Of a stretch of DNA of 64,000 bases, positions 35,884 to 44,313 are shown in pieces. The DNA comes from Campylobacter showae CSUNSWCD (GTDB lineage: Bacteria; Campylobacterota; Campylobacteria; Campylobacterales; Campylobacteraceae): positions 145,024 through 209,023 of the forward strand of contig NZ_AMZQ01000007.1 in NCBI RefSeq assembly GCF_000313615.1. Direction: 5' to 3'. Under the pieces are notes generated by a model that was given only the letters and a program-made list of their open reading frames with translations, made no database searches and was not told the DNA's origin. The translations under genes were made by a program, and so were the position numbers. Every line of letters starts with the position of its first letter. Positions within the stretch are counted from its first letter, which is position 1.

Positions 35884-36426
35884 TTAGCTTTTCTTGACCG
35901 AGTCGCGTATCATCTCGGCTTCGTTGTTTACGATGACTTTATCCGAAGGCGTCATAGCGATCTGGAAAATTTTCTCTCCGGCACGGTAGCTAGCACCCAA
36001 AAACGCTATCGGAAGTACCAGCATCGGCACCCACTGCGGCACGCCTAGATCCACACTCATAAAATCAAGCTCGATCATCACCTGTAGATACTGCACGCTA
36101 TAAACTACGACAAATATCAAAAATACCGTCGTTAGAATGTTTGCGAAGATGAGGTAGGCCTTGGCGATAGGAGCGGGAAATCTCTCGATCAAAATCGTAA
36201 CCGAGATATGTATGCCCTTTCTAAAGCCGTAAGCGGCGGCAAAAAACGCTGACCAGATAAAAAGGTAGTTGGTTAGCTCGCCGGCCCACGACCAGCCCGT
36301 GTTAAAGCAATACCTCATCACGACGTTAACAAAGGCTAGCAGCGTGCCTGCAGCGATGCCTAGCACCGCCACGGTTTTGTTTACCGAGGCAATGCCGACA
36401 TCTAAAATCTCAAAAAACTTGCCCAT
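35884..36426 (-). CDS. dctQ: TRAP transporter small permease subunit
   Basis: A 180-residue protein with four membrane helices and the DctQ signature (VNVVMRYCFNTGWSWAGELT; SAFFAAAYGFRKGIHISVTI). It anchors the binding protein to the large permease DctM. Six bases separate its start from the dctP stop. Confidence 0.93.
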   Translation of the reverse strand: MGKFFEILDVGIASVNKTVAVLGIAAGTLLAFVNVVMRYCFNTGWSWAGELTNYLFIWSAFFAAAYGFRKGIHISVTILIERFPAPIAKAYLIFANILTTVFLIFVVVYSVQYLQVMIELDFMSVDLGVPQWVPMLVLPIAFLGASYRAGEKIFQIAMTPSDKVIVNNEAEMIRDSVKKS

Positions 36427-36432
36427 AAAAGC

Positions 36433-37431
36433 CTACTTCGTATTTATCGTTTTTTCTACTAGGTCTTGACCGATTACGTTGTAAAAGTTCGGATAAATCG
36501 GCTTCATAGCTTCCGCCCATTTGCCCTTTTGATCGGCGTTTAGCTCGATGATCTCAAGCTTTTTGGTCTCACTTGCGAATTTTTTAAGCTCGCTTAAAAT
36601 ATGCTCTTCTTCCTTGGCCGTCTCTTCGCGCTCAAACGCCGTAGCTTCTTTTAGAGCTTGCGTTACGTGAGCCTTCATATCATCAGGCAAACCTTTCCAA
36701 AATTTCTCGCTCATAACGACTAAATATCCCAAATATCCGTGAGATGAAAGCGTTAAAGAGCTTTGCGCCTCGTAAAATTTGGAGTTGTAGAAGTTTGATA
36801 GCGGGTTTTCAGTTGCATCGACTACGCCTTGCTGAAGGGCCGGATAAACCTCTGAAAACGGCAATACTTGCGGGTTGCCGCCGACTACTTTGATCTGCTC
36901 TTCAAGCACTTTTGAGCTTTGGATACGGAATTTTTGTCCTTTAGCGTCCGCAGGCTCTACGATAGGCTTTTTGCTAGAGCTAAAATGCTTAAATCCTGCG
37001 TCCCAAAAATCAAGCGCGATAAAGCCTTTTTTAGCAATCATATCTTTTAGAGCTTGTCCGACTTCGCCGTCTTGAACAGCGTAAAGATGGGCGTTGTCTC
37101 TAAAGATAAACGGCAGGTCAAATAGCTGAAACTGCGGCACTATCGGCGTAAATTTAGAAAAACTAGGCGCAGCCATCTGTACGTTGCCCAGCTTTAGCGC
37201 TCCAAAAACTCTATCGTCGTCCATCAGCGATGCGGCAGGATATACCTCGACCTTGATCGCTCCGCCGCTAAGCTCGCCGACACGTTTTGCAAAAAAGTCG
37301 GCAGCCTTGCCTTTTGGTGTAGAGGCGGCCACGACGTGGGAGAATTTGATCGTGTATGTTTTGCCTGCGGCAAACGCGCTGCCCGCAAGCGCGCAAGAAA
37401 GAAGCAGTGCGGAAAGTAACTTAATTTTCAT
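36433..37431 (-). CDS. dctP: TRAP transporter substrate-binding protein (C4-dicarboxylate type)
   Basis: A 332-residue periplasmic binding protein with signal peptide (KIKLLSALLLSCALAGSAFA). It has the DctP core: FRIQSSKVLEEQIKVVGGNP with the substrate-carboxylate Arg, then LPFSEVYPALQQGVVDATEN. This is close in pattern to C4-dicarboxylate (malate, succinate, fumarate) binders, which suits an organism that respires fumarate. The substrate is inferred. First gene of the operon; GGATCACAG precedes the ATG and a -10 box lies about 45 bases upstream. Confidence 0.93.
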   Translation of the reverse strand: MKIKLLSALLLSCALAGSAFAAGKTYTIKFSHVVAASTPKGKAADFFAKRVGELSGGAIKVEVYPAASLMDDDRVFGALKLGNVQMAAPSFSKFTPIVPQFQLFDLPFIFRDNAHLYAVQDGEVGQALKDMIAKKGFIALDFWDAGFKHFSSSKKPIVEPADAKGQKFRIQSSKVLEEQIKVVGGNPQVLPFSEVYPALQQGVVDATENPLSNFYNSKFYEAQSSLTLSSHGYLGYLVVMSEKFWKGLPDDMKAHVTQALKEATAFEREETAKEEEHILSELKKFASETKKLEIIELNADQKGKWAEAMKPIYPNFYNVIGQDLVEKTINTK

Positions 37432-37473
37432 CTGTGATCCTTTTGTAAAGATTAGCTAAATCAGCTAGGTGCA

Positions 37474-37479
37474 ATTATA
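37474..37479 (-). promoter_or_regulatory. -10 element (TATAAT) of the dctPQM operon
   Basis: ATTATA on the plus strand (TATAAT on the minus strand in GAATTATAATTGC), about 43 bases before the dctP start. Confidence 0.65.
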
Positions 37480-37751
37480 ATTCATAAAAAAGCGGCTGCG
37501 TGAAAATGTTTCGACTTTTTGCAATAAATTTCAAATATATGTGTAAATATGTAACACTATCTCAAATTTGACTGTCAAATTTGAGAGCAGGCCAAAGTAA
37601 AATATAATGTTAAAAAGACTAAATGTTACGAAAATACACATTATTTTTATCAAATTTGACCTCCTTGTGCGGCGAGACGAGTTAAATTTGATAAAACGGA
37701 AGCATCGGCGGGTTTGTTTGTGCGTTAATAAATTAATTACTATTTTATTGC
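37480..37751. promoter_or_regulatory. Divergent control region between dctP and sodB
   Basis: About 270 bases without a gene. It holds GTAACA at 37551-37556, a perfect inverted repeat CTCAAATTTGA/TCAAATTTGAG (37561-37571 and 37575-37585), and the 15-mer starting AAATGTTACG at 37621-37635. The same 15-mer occurs at 55817-55831 upstream of the second dctP-like gene. A regulator binding TGTTAC-type half-sites is possible. Confidence 0.45.
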
Positions 37752-37757
37752 TATAAT
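37752..37757 (+). promoter_or_regulatory. -10 element (TATAAT) upstream of sodB
   Basis: TTGCTATAATACGG, 30 bases before the sodB ATG, with AAAGGAAAAATT as ribosome binding site. I saw no clear Fur or PerR box by eye. Confidence 0.7.
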
Positions 37758-37787
37758 ACGGATAAATTTTATTACAAAGGAAAAATT

Positions 37788-38438
37788 ATGTTTGAACTTA
37801 GAAAACTGCCTTTCGATCCGAAAGCAAACGCCGTCGTAAGCGAGGAAACCTGTAACTATCACCACGGCAAACACCACCAAACCTATATCAATAACCTAAA
37901 TAATTTGATAAAAGGTACCGAGTTTGAGGGCGCTAGCCTCTTTGATATCTTGGTAAAAAGCTCCGGCGGCCTGTTTAACAACGCAGCTCAGGTCTATAAC
38001 CACGACTTTTACTGGGATTGTATCGCGAAAAAAAGCCAAATGAGCGACGAGCTAAAGGCACGCCTAGAAAAAGATATTCCAAATTTTAAAGAGGAGTTTT
38101 TAAAGGCTGCGACTACGCTTTTTGGCTCAGGCTGGGCATGGCTAGTTTATAATCCAAAGGAGGACAAACTGCAGATCGTACAAACTAGCAACGCGCAAAC
38201 TCCGGTAACGGACGGCTTGGTGCCACTTCTAGTCGCGGACGTTTGGGAGCACGCATACTACGTAGATCACAGAAATGCGCGCCCGGCGTATTTGGAGAAG
38301 TTGTTTGAAAACATCAATTGGGATTTCGTCTCGAGCGCTTACGAGTGGGCGTTAAAAGAGGGGCTAAATTCGGTTAAATTTTACGTTTCCGAGCTTCACG
38401 GCGGCGCTAAATCTTGCTGCGGTTGCGGCTGCCATTAA
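37788..38438 (+). CDS. sodB: Superoxide dismutase [Fe]
   Basis: A 216-residue cytoplasmic enzyme turning superoxide into hydrogen peroxide and oxygen. Metal ligands: His in NYHHGKHHQTY near residue 27, His in QVYNHDFYWD near 74, and Asp and His in VADVWEHAYYVDHRNARP near 160. The FNNAAQVYNHDFYW stretch and the GSGWAWLVY region mark the iron type. The C-terminus ends GGAKSCCGCGCH, a Cys-rich tail unusual for SodB. From memory C. jejuni SodB instead has an internal Cys cluster, so the trait may serve metal capture or redox control in the genus. Confidence 0.95.
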   Translation: MFELRKLPFDPKANAVVSEETCNYHHGKHHQTYINNLNNLIKGTEFEGASLFDILVKSSGGLFNNAAQVYNHDFYWDCIAKKSQMSDELKARLEKDIPNFKEEFLKAATTLFGSGWAWLVYNPKEDKLQIVQTSNAQTPVTDGLVPLLVADVWEHAYYVDHRNARPAYLEKLFENINWDFVSSAYEWALKEGLNSVKFYVSELHGGAKSCCGCGCH

Positions 38439-38525
38439 TGCCAAAAATTCGCCGGTTTCGCTAGTTTTTTAAGAGCGGCGATAAATTTGCGGTGGCTTAT
38501 TTTTCTAAACAAGCGTAAGTCCGCG

Positions 38526-38576
38526 AGTAAACTTAGCCTTGAGCAACGACTCCTTCTTGGCTAAGTTTACTTTATA
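38526..38576 (+). terminator. Hairpin downstream of sodB
   Basis: Perfect 13-base-pair inverted repeat AGTAAACTTAGCC/GGCTAAGTTTACT (38526-38538 and 38559-38571), 20-base loop, followed by TTTATA. It lies about 90 bases after the sodB stop and about 60 before the lipoprotein gene. It is long and perfect enough to be a terminator; a binding site for a dimeric regulator of the downstream gene is the alternative. Confidence 0.65.
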
Positions 38577-38627
38577 TAAACTATTTTGAAGTAATATTCG
38601 AGTCTCATTTCACAAAAAAGGACGAAA

Positions 38628-38993
38628 ATGAAGAAGTTTTTAGTTTCATCTTTGGCGGCTTTTGCTGCAGTTGCTATGCTTAGCGGTTGCCACGCGCACA
38701 AAAGCGAGAGCGCAAACAAAGCACAAATCACCAAATCAGAAGCTGAAGTTATTAAATTTACAGGCGTAAACGACCCGAAATACGTCGTTAGACTAAGCTC
38801 TACCGATAAATTTAACACAGCCCTGCTAGAAGACAGCAAAGGTCACAAAATCAACCTTAAAAACGCAGTCACTGCAAGCGGCGTAAGACTAGCGAACGAC
38901 GATATCGGTACAGAGATAACGTTTAAACGCGGCGAAGGTATCCTAAACCTTGCAAAAGGCGGCGAGGATATTTTCTTAAGATACGACGAATAA
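38628..38993 (+). CDS. Small lipoprotein, MliC-like
   Basis: A 121-residue lipoprotein: signal peptide with lipobox MLSGC (Cys at residue 22), then a short linker and one beta-barrel-like domain. The segment KINLKNAVTASGVRLANDD followed by TFKRGEGILNL resembles the MliC/PliC lysozyme-inhibitor fold (ASGARY...KGxEAxL), but the two usual Cys are absent. I therefore call it only MliC-like. AAAAAAGGACGAAA precedes the ATG. Confidence 0.7.
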   Translation: MKKFLVSSLAAFAAVAMLSGCHAHKSESANKAQITKSEAEVIKFTGVNDPKYVVRLSSTDKFNTALLEDSKGHKINLKNAVTASGVRLANDDIGTEITFKRGEGILNLAKGGEDIFLRYDE

Positions 38994-39000
38994 AAACTTT

Positions 39001-39021
39001 CCCGCCGAATTTTACGGCGGG
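39001..39021. terminator. GC-rich hairpin after the lipoprotein gene
   Basis: Perfect seven-base-pair stem CCCGCCG/CGGCGGG with loop AATTTTA, eight bases after the lipoprotein stop. No T-run follows on the plus strand; the A-run on its left would act as T-run only for minus-strand transcription. Likely still a 3'-end structure for the lipoprotein mRNA. Confidence 0.6.
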
Positions 39022-39326
39022 ACTCTCTCTCCCTCAAATTTACCAAATTTAACTCCCGCAAAATCTCGTCAAATTTGAACTTTCGCTTGTTTTTTATCTT
39101 TATTTTAAATTTGCTCAAATTTAATATCTCTTATCAAAAACGGCTTTGTGTTAAATTTTAATAGCCCTCTATAAAATCCCCAAATATACGTGCTTTCAAA
39201 GTGATTTTAAACTTAAAAATGACATTTTCAAAATGCCCGTAGAGCAAATTTCGGTCACTAAATTTTAAGCCAACTTTGCCTATACTTTCGTCAAATTTAT
39301 CATCAAAATTTAACGTAAGGAATGAA

Positions 39327-41432
39327 ATGAAATTTATCCTAAAACGCGACGGCACGAAGCAAGAATACCTCCCGTATAAAATCCAAGACGCGATCAAAAA
39401 AGCCTTTGAAAGCGAGTCTAAAGAGTACGACGACAAGGTCTTTTTAGACGTGATGGGGCGCGTGTTTGACAGCGAAGTTTTGAGCGTCGAGGACGTGCAA
39501 GACTACATCGAAAAGGCGCTTTTTAACGCGGGACACTTCGACGTGATGAAGAGCTTTATGCTCTACCGCCACACGCACAAGCTTCAGCGCGAGCAAATTT
39601 TAGGACTAAACGAAGACACCACCTACATCAACTCCACCCAAACCATCAGCGAGTACATCAACGGCACCGACTGGCGAATTCTCGCCAACTCAAACACCAG
39701 CTACTCAAACGCCGGCCTCATTAACAACACCGCGGGCAAGGTCATCGCCAACTACTGGCTAGATAAGGTGTATAGCAAAGAAGAGGGCCTAGCGCACCGA
39801 AACGGCGACTATCACATCCACGACTTAGACTGTCTTACCGGCTACTGCGCTGGCTGGAGCCTTAGGGCGCTATTAAACGAGGGCTTTAACGGAGTGCGCG
39901 GCAGGGTCGAGAGTAAGGCGCCAAAGCACTTTAGAGAGGCGCTATATCAGATGGCAAATTTCCTCGGCATTTTGCAAAGCGAGTGGGCTGGCGCGCAGGC
40001 GTTTAGTAGCTTTGACACATATCTTGCGCCTTACGTTTTCCGCGACAAGTTAAGCGATAAAGAGATCAAAAAGGCGATAACGAGCTTTATCTTTAACCTA
40101 AACGTGCCGGCTCGCTGGGGTCAGAGTCCGTTTACCAACGTAACGATCGACATCACCTGCCCGAGTGATCTACGCGATCAGATCCCGACGCGCGAGGATA
40201 GGCATATATTTAGCGACCTTGAGGACGATGAGCTAGCTAAAGAGGCGCAAAAACGCGGCTTTAACAAGCTAACCGATATGACCTACCGCGCCTTTGAGCC
40301 CGAGATGAACCGCATAGATAAGGCCTTTTACGAGATCATGACCGAGGGCGACAAGTGCTCACAGCCGTTTACTTTCCCGATCCCTACCGTAAATATCACC
40401 GAGGACTTCGACTGGGACAGCGAGGTGGCGAAGGTACTTTTTGAAAACACCGCAAAAATGGGTTCGAGCTATTTTCAAAATTTCGTCGGCTCTCAGTACA
40501 CAGTTGATGAAAACGGCAACCGCATCGCAAACGACAAGGCCTATAAGCCGGGACACGTACGCTCGATGTGCTGCCGCTTGCAGCTAGATTTACGCGAGCT
40601 GCTAAAGCGCGGTGGAGGGCTGTTTGGTAGTGCAGAGATGACGGGCAGTATCGGCGTCGTGACGTTAAATTTAGCTCGACTAGGCTATCTATATAAAGGC
40701 GATAAAAAGGGGCTCTACACACGCCTTGAATATCTGCTAAATTTAGCTAAATCTACGCTTGAAAAAAAGCGCAAATTTATCCAGGAAATGTACGAACGCG
40801 GCCTGTATCCGTATACCGCGCGCTATCTAAAGCACTTTAATAATCACTTTAGCACCATCGGCATCAACGGCATGAACGAGCTTTTAAGAAACTTCACGAA
40901 CAACAAAGAAAACATCGCGACTGATTTTGGGCGAGAGTTTGCGATCGAGATGATCGAGTTTTTACGCGGTAAAATTCGCGAGTTTCAAGAGAGCACCGGC
41001 AACCTTTATAATCTCGAAGCCACGCCTGCCGAGGGCACGACGTATCGCTTCGCCAAAGAGGATAAAAAGCGCTATCCCGACATCATCCAGGCCGGTTTTG
41101 GCGAAAATATCTACTACACCAACTCCACGCAGCTACCGGCAAATTTCACCGACGATGCGTTCGAGGCGCTTGATTTGCAAGACGAACTGCAAAGCTCCTA
41201 CACGGGCGGCACGGTGCTGCACCTATACATGAAGGAGCGGATCAGCTCGGCCGAAGCATGCAAAGACCTCGTGCGCGGCGTGATAAATAACTACAAGCTG
41301 CCATACATCACGATAACGCCGGTCTTTAGCGTCTGCGCCAAGCACGGCTACATCAGCGGCGAGCACGAATACTGCCCTAAATGCGACGAGGAGCTTTTGG
41401 CTAAATTTAAGGCTGAAAATAGCGTAAAGTAG
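39327..41432 (+). CDS. nrdD: Anaerobic ribonucleoside-triphosphate reductase, no glycyl-radical motif seen
   Basis: A 701-residue class III ribonucleotide reductase making dNTPs without oxygen. An ATP-cone is at residues 1-90 (MKFILKRDGTKQEYLPYKIQ). The catalytic barrel includes RWGQSPFTNVTIDI, and a C-terminal zinc-type cluster CAKHGYISGEHEYCPKC is near residue 670. The protein then ends after 16 more residues. The glycyl-radical element expected after the zinc ribbon (RVxGYxxP-type) is not present in this frame or in the other two frames just downstream, and no nrdG lies nearby. Start at 39327 because TAAGGAATGAA precedes it. The adjacent AT-rich unit begins 150 bases later. Confidence 0.88.
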   Translation: MKFILKRDGTKQEYLPYKIQDAIKKAFESESKEYDDKVFLDVMGRVFDSEVLSVEDVQDYIEKALFNAGHFDVMKSFMLYRHTHKLQREQILGLNEDTTYINSTQTISEYINGTDWRILANSNTSYSNAGLINNTAGKVIANYWLDKVYSKEEGLAHRNGDYHIHDLDCLTGYCAGWSLRALLNEGFNGVRGRVESKAPKHFREALYQMANFLGILQSEWAGAQAFSSFDTYLAPYVFRDKLSDKEIKKAITSFIFNLNVPARWGQSPFTNVTIDITCPSDLRDQIPTREDRHIFSDLEDDELAKEAQKRGFNKLTDMTYRAFEPEMNRIDKAFYEIMTEGDKCSQPFTFPIPTVNITEDFDWDSEVAKVLFENTAKMGSSYFQNFVGSQYTVDENGNRIANDKAYKPGHVRSMCCRLQLDLRELLKRGGGLFGSAEMTGSIGVVTLNLARLGYLYKGDKKGLYTRLEYLLNLAKSTLEKKRKFIQEMYERGLYPYTARYLKHFNNHFSTIGINGMNELLRNFTNNKENIATDFGREFAIEMIEFLRGKIREFQESTGNLYNLEATPAEGTTYRFAKEDKKRYPDIIQAGFGENIYYTNSTQLPANFTDDAFEALDLQDELQSSYTGGTVLHLYMKERISSAEACKDLVRGVINNYKLPYITITPVFSVCAKHGYISGEHEYCPKCDEELLAKFKAENSVK

Positions 41433-41581
41433 GCTAAATTTGAGCGGCGAAGCTGGGTTTTGCCCAATGGTGTTTATTGTGTTTGGCTTTTGGTATATTT
41501 TAGCCCCATACAAGAATCCGACTTATTGTTTTGCAAAGAACAATCTTTTATAGAATAATAGTATTTTTGTTAAGGATAGAA

Positions 41582-42247
41582 ATGGATTTTAATGGTCAAA
41601 TCTTAAGAACTTGTGAAATTATAGATAAAAATCTTGCGAATAATAACTTGTGTGATGAACGAGGATTCGTTAGTCAAGTTATCTTATCTCAGCTTAGAAA
41701 TTTAGTAGAGTATATTTTTCAAAAAATTCACTCCGGCGAAGAAAAAATAGATACTAATGAGTATCAGCAGACAATTAATGAAAATGCTATTAAATACATC
41801 AAATCAAAGGGCGGAAATTTTACTTTTTTAATTCGTTTCCATAATTTTTTAGATAAATCTGTCTCGCATTACACACTTAGTGAAAATTCATCTGAACGTT
41901 TAATGCTTAAGTATTTTATGTATTTGGTCGAGTGTAAAAATTTTTTAGGAGAGCGATACAATATTGAAGTACTTAGAAATCTTGACAAATTCCCGCTTAA
42001 TTTAGATAAGAAATTTATGGAATATTATGAAAAGATTGCAGATAAACTAGAAAATCAGGGTATTTTAAATAATTATCATAAAGAAAACGGCGTTTACTAC
42101 ATAACAAAAATAAAGCCATTTATTGTAAAAGGACAAATTTATTATGAAGTAACTTTTGTTAATGCAGTAGATAATTTTAGTAAATTTGATAAATTAATTG
42201 CATTTTGTAAATTTAGAGTTTTTGATAATTATGCCGTTAATCTATGA
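41582..42247 (+). CDS. Unknown protein encoded with an SF1 helicase (AT-rich unit)
   Basis: A 221-residue soluble, helix-rich protein, very rich in Asn, Lys, Ile and Phe, unlike the GC-richer genes around it. Opening MDFNGQILRTCEIIDKNL. No catalytic motif is recognised. Its last codons overlap the helicase start (ATGA at 42244), so the two are translationally coupled. It may also be the N-terminal part of one longer helicase protein: the junction AVNL/MIHNENIEIL could be a frameshift in a once fused gene. AAGGATAGAA precedes the ATG. Composition and scarcity of AAATTT words suggest horizontal transfer. Confidence 0.7.
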   Translation: MDFNGQILRTCEIIDKNLANNNLCDERGFVSQVILSQLRNLVEYIFQKIHSGEEKIDTNEYQQTINENAIKYIKSKGGNFTFLIRFHNFLDKSVSHYTLSENSSERLMLKYFMYLVECKNFLGERYNIEVLRNLDKFPLNLDKKFMEYYEKIADKLENQGILNNYHKENGVYYITKIKPFIVKGQIYYEVTFVNAVDNFSKFDKLIAFCKFRVFDNYAVNL

Positions 42248-44287
42248 TTCATAATGAAAATATAGAAATTTTAGATAAATTAATGCAAGTAAAAATAATT
42301 GATTCTTGGGAGGTCGCCATTAGGCCGGCTGAATTGGAAAATTTTGGTAAGATATTTGGGCTTAGTCAAAAAATATATAAAACAAATGAATATAAAGAAA
42401 TAATGCGATTTTTGACACATAAGAAAATTAGCCTAGTCGATTTGATTGATAGTTATGATTACCAAGATATAAAAAGAAACATTATTTCTAAAGGACAAGT
42501 TTCGCATATTTTTGATATTTTAGATAAGGCAAAGGCAGTTACCAAAGATGGTAGAAATACAATTAGGTATTTACTGCATAACTTACGTAATCAAGTAATA
42601 AAAAAGCAACTTCCAAATAATGAAGATAGATGCCTATCAGATTTAAAGCTAAATTCAAAATGCTTTCCCTTTGAGGAAATGCCGTTTGCTACATCTTTGA
42701 TAAATCACAACCCTAGCTTTTATGATTTGTTAGAATGCATATATACAAGCGGAAGAGAGCATGAATTATTTGCTAGAGCGGTCAAAAGCAGGATTGAAGA
42801 TGGCGGAAGCCTATTTATTGATAAAAAGGAATTTAATTTCAACAATATAGATGGTCTAAGATCTCATTTTAACTCAAAATTATGGACAGGAAACGAAAAG
42901 AATCTAAAAGGACATACTGGTAGGAGAATTGAGGAATTTCAAAGTCACTTTTATATCAAAGAATATGTCGAAAAATCTATCGAAATTATTGATGGGCTTG
43001 ACAAATTGACGCAGGGTGGTATTCAAAACTACTCAAATTCTGCAAAAGAGTGGATAAAGAAAAATTCGACGCTAATTGATGATAAAGAAAAAGAAAATAT
43101 TGTTATTAATCTATTTGAGAAATCAAAAGTCGCCTTGATTTATGGCGCAGCTGGCACAGGCAAAACAACTTTAATTGATTATGTCTCGCGCTTTTTTAAA
43201 GATCATAGTAAAATATTTTTAGCCAATACAAATACTGCTGTAGATAATTTAAAAAGACGTATTACTGCGAGCCTAAATAGTGAATTTAAAACAGTCGCTA
43301 AATTAATAGCGGGTACAGACACAAAATGCGATGTTCTAATTATCGATGAATGTAGTACAATAAGTAATGATGATATGCAAAAAGTACTCAATAAAGTAAA
43401 ATTTAAGCTCATTCTTTTAGTAGGAGACATATATCAGATAGAAGCGATATCATTTGGCAATTGGTTTAAAATCGCTCAGAGTTTTCTTGATAAAGCAACT
43501 TTTACATTAGAAAAAACATATAGAACAAAAGACAAAAAACTTTTAAAACTTTGGGATGAAGTAAGAAGTTTTGGTGATTGTATTAGTGAAATTTTACAAA
43601 GAGAAAGCTATTCGCAAAAATTAGAAGATTTAAGTTTTGAAGCTAGTGATGATGAGATTGTTTTATGTCTTAATTACGATGGATTATATGGTTAATAACC
43701 TAAATACTATTTTGCAAGAAAACAATAAAGCAAAAGCTGTAGAATGGGGTCTTCATAGATATAAGATCGGCGATCCCATTTTGTTTAATGAGGTAGAAAG
43801 ATTTAAACCGCTTATTTACAATAATATGAAAGGAAAAATTATTAATATCGAGCCTGAAGAAAAACAAATTTGGTTTAGCATCGAACTTGAAAAATCAATA
43901 ACTGGACTAGATGCACAAAAGTATGATTTTGAGTTATTGGAGAACAGCGATAAATCGGTGATAAAATTTTATGTTAATCAATACGGAACGGCTGATGAGG
44001 AGGGGAATCCTGAAAATAATGATGAAGAAACTATCGTACCGTTCCATGTGGCATACGCTATTTCAATTCATAAAGCACAAGGTTTGGAGTACAAAACTGT
44101 AAAAGTAGTAATAAGTAGCGAAGTTGATGAAATGATAACGCATAATATTTTTTATACAGCAATAACTAGAGCGAAGGAAAATCTACAAATATATTGGTCG
44201 CCTGAAGTCGAAAAGAAAATTTTAGAAAGCTTTAAAAAAAGAAACAGCAATAAAGATATTGATTTTTTACAGAAATTAAAGAAATAA
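42244..44287 (+). pseudogene. SF1 (UvrD/RecD-like) helicase, split by a frameshift
   Basis: About 680 codons in two frames. The first part (42244-43695) has a 290-residue N-terminal domain of unknown fold, then Walker A ALIYGAAGTGKTTLID near 299, motif II VLIIDECSTIS near 375 and motif III LILLVGDIYQIEAI. The second part (from about 43690 to 44287) supplies the C-terminal motifs: VAYAISIHKAQGLEYKTVKV and FYTAITRAKENLQIYW. The switch falls inside LCLNYDGLYG/NNLN, where one extra base (or two missing) is needed to join the frames. SF1 helicases with long N-termini occur in phage-defence operons, but the gene is broken as read. Confidence 0.82.
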
Positions 44288-44308
44288 AAGCCGCCCAAAA
44301 GACGGCTT
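44288..44308. terminator. Convergent terminator between helicase and beta-propeller remnant
   Basis: Stem AAGCCG/CGGCTT (44288-44293 and 44303-44308) directly after the helicase stop, flanked by A-rich DNA on the left and AAATTTT on the right. It suits termination from both sides, since the next gene converges from the right. Confidence 0.7.
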
Positions 44309-44313
44309 AAATT

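Noticed and set aside
41582-44287. Assignment of the helicase unit to Gabija, Hachiman or another named defence system
   Set aside because: The first protein shows no OLD-nuclease or HamA-like features that I can recognise and the helicase N-terminus is unfamiliar, so no name is justified.
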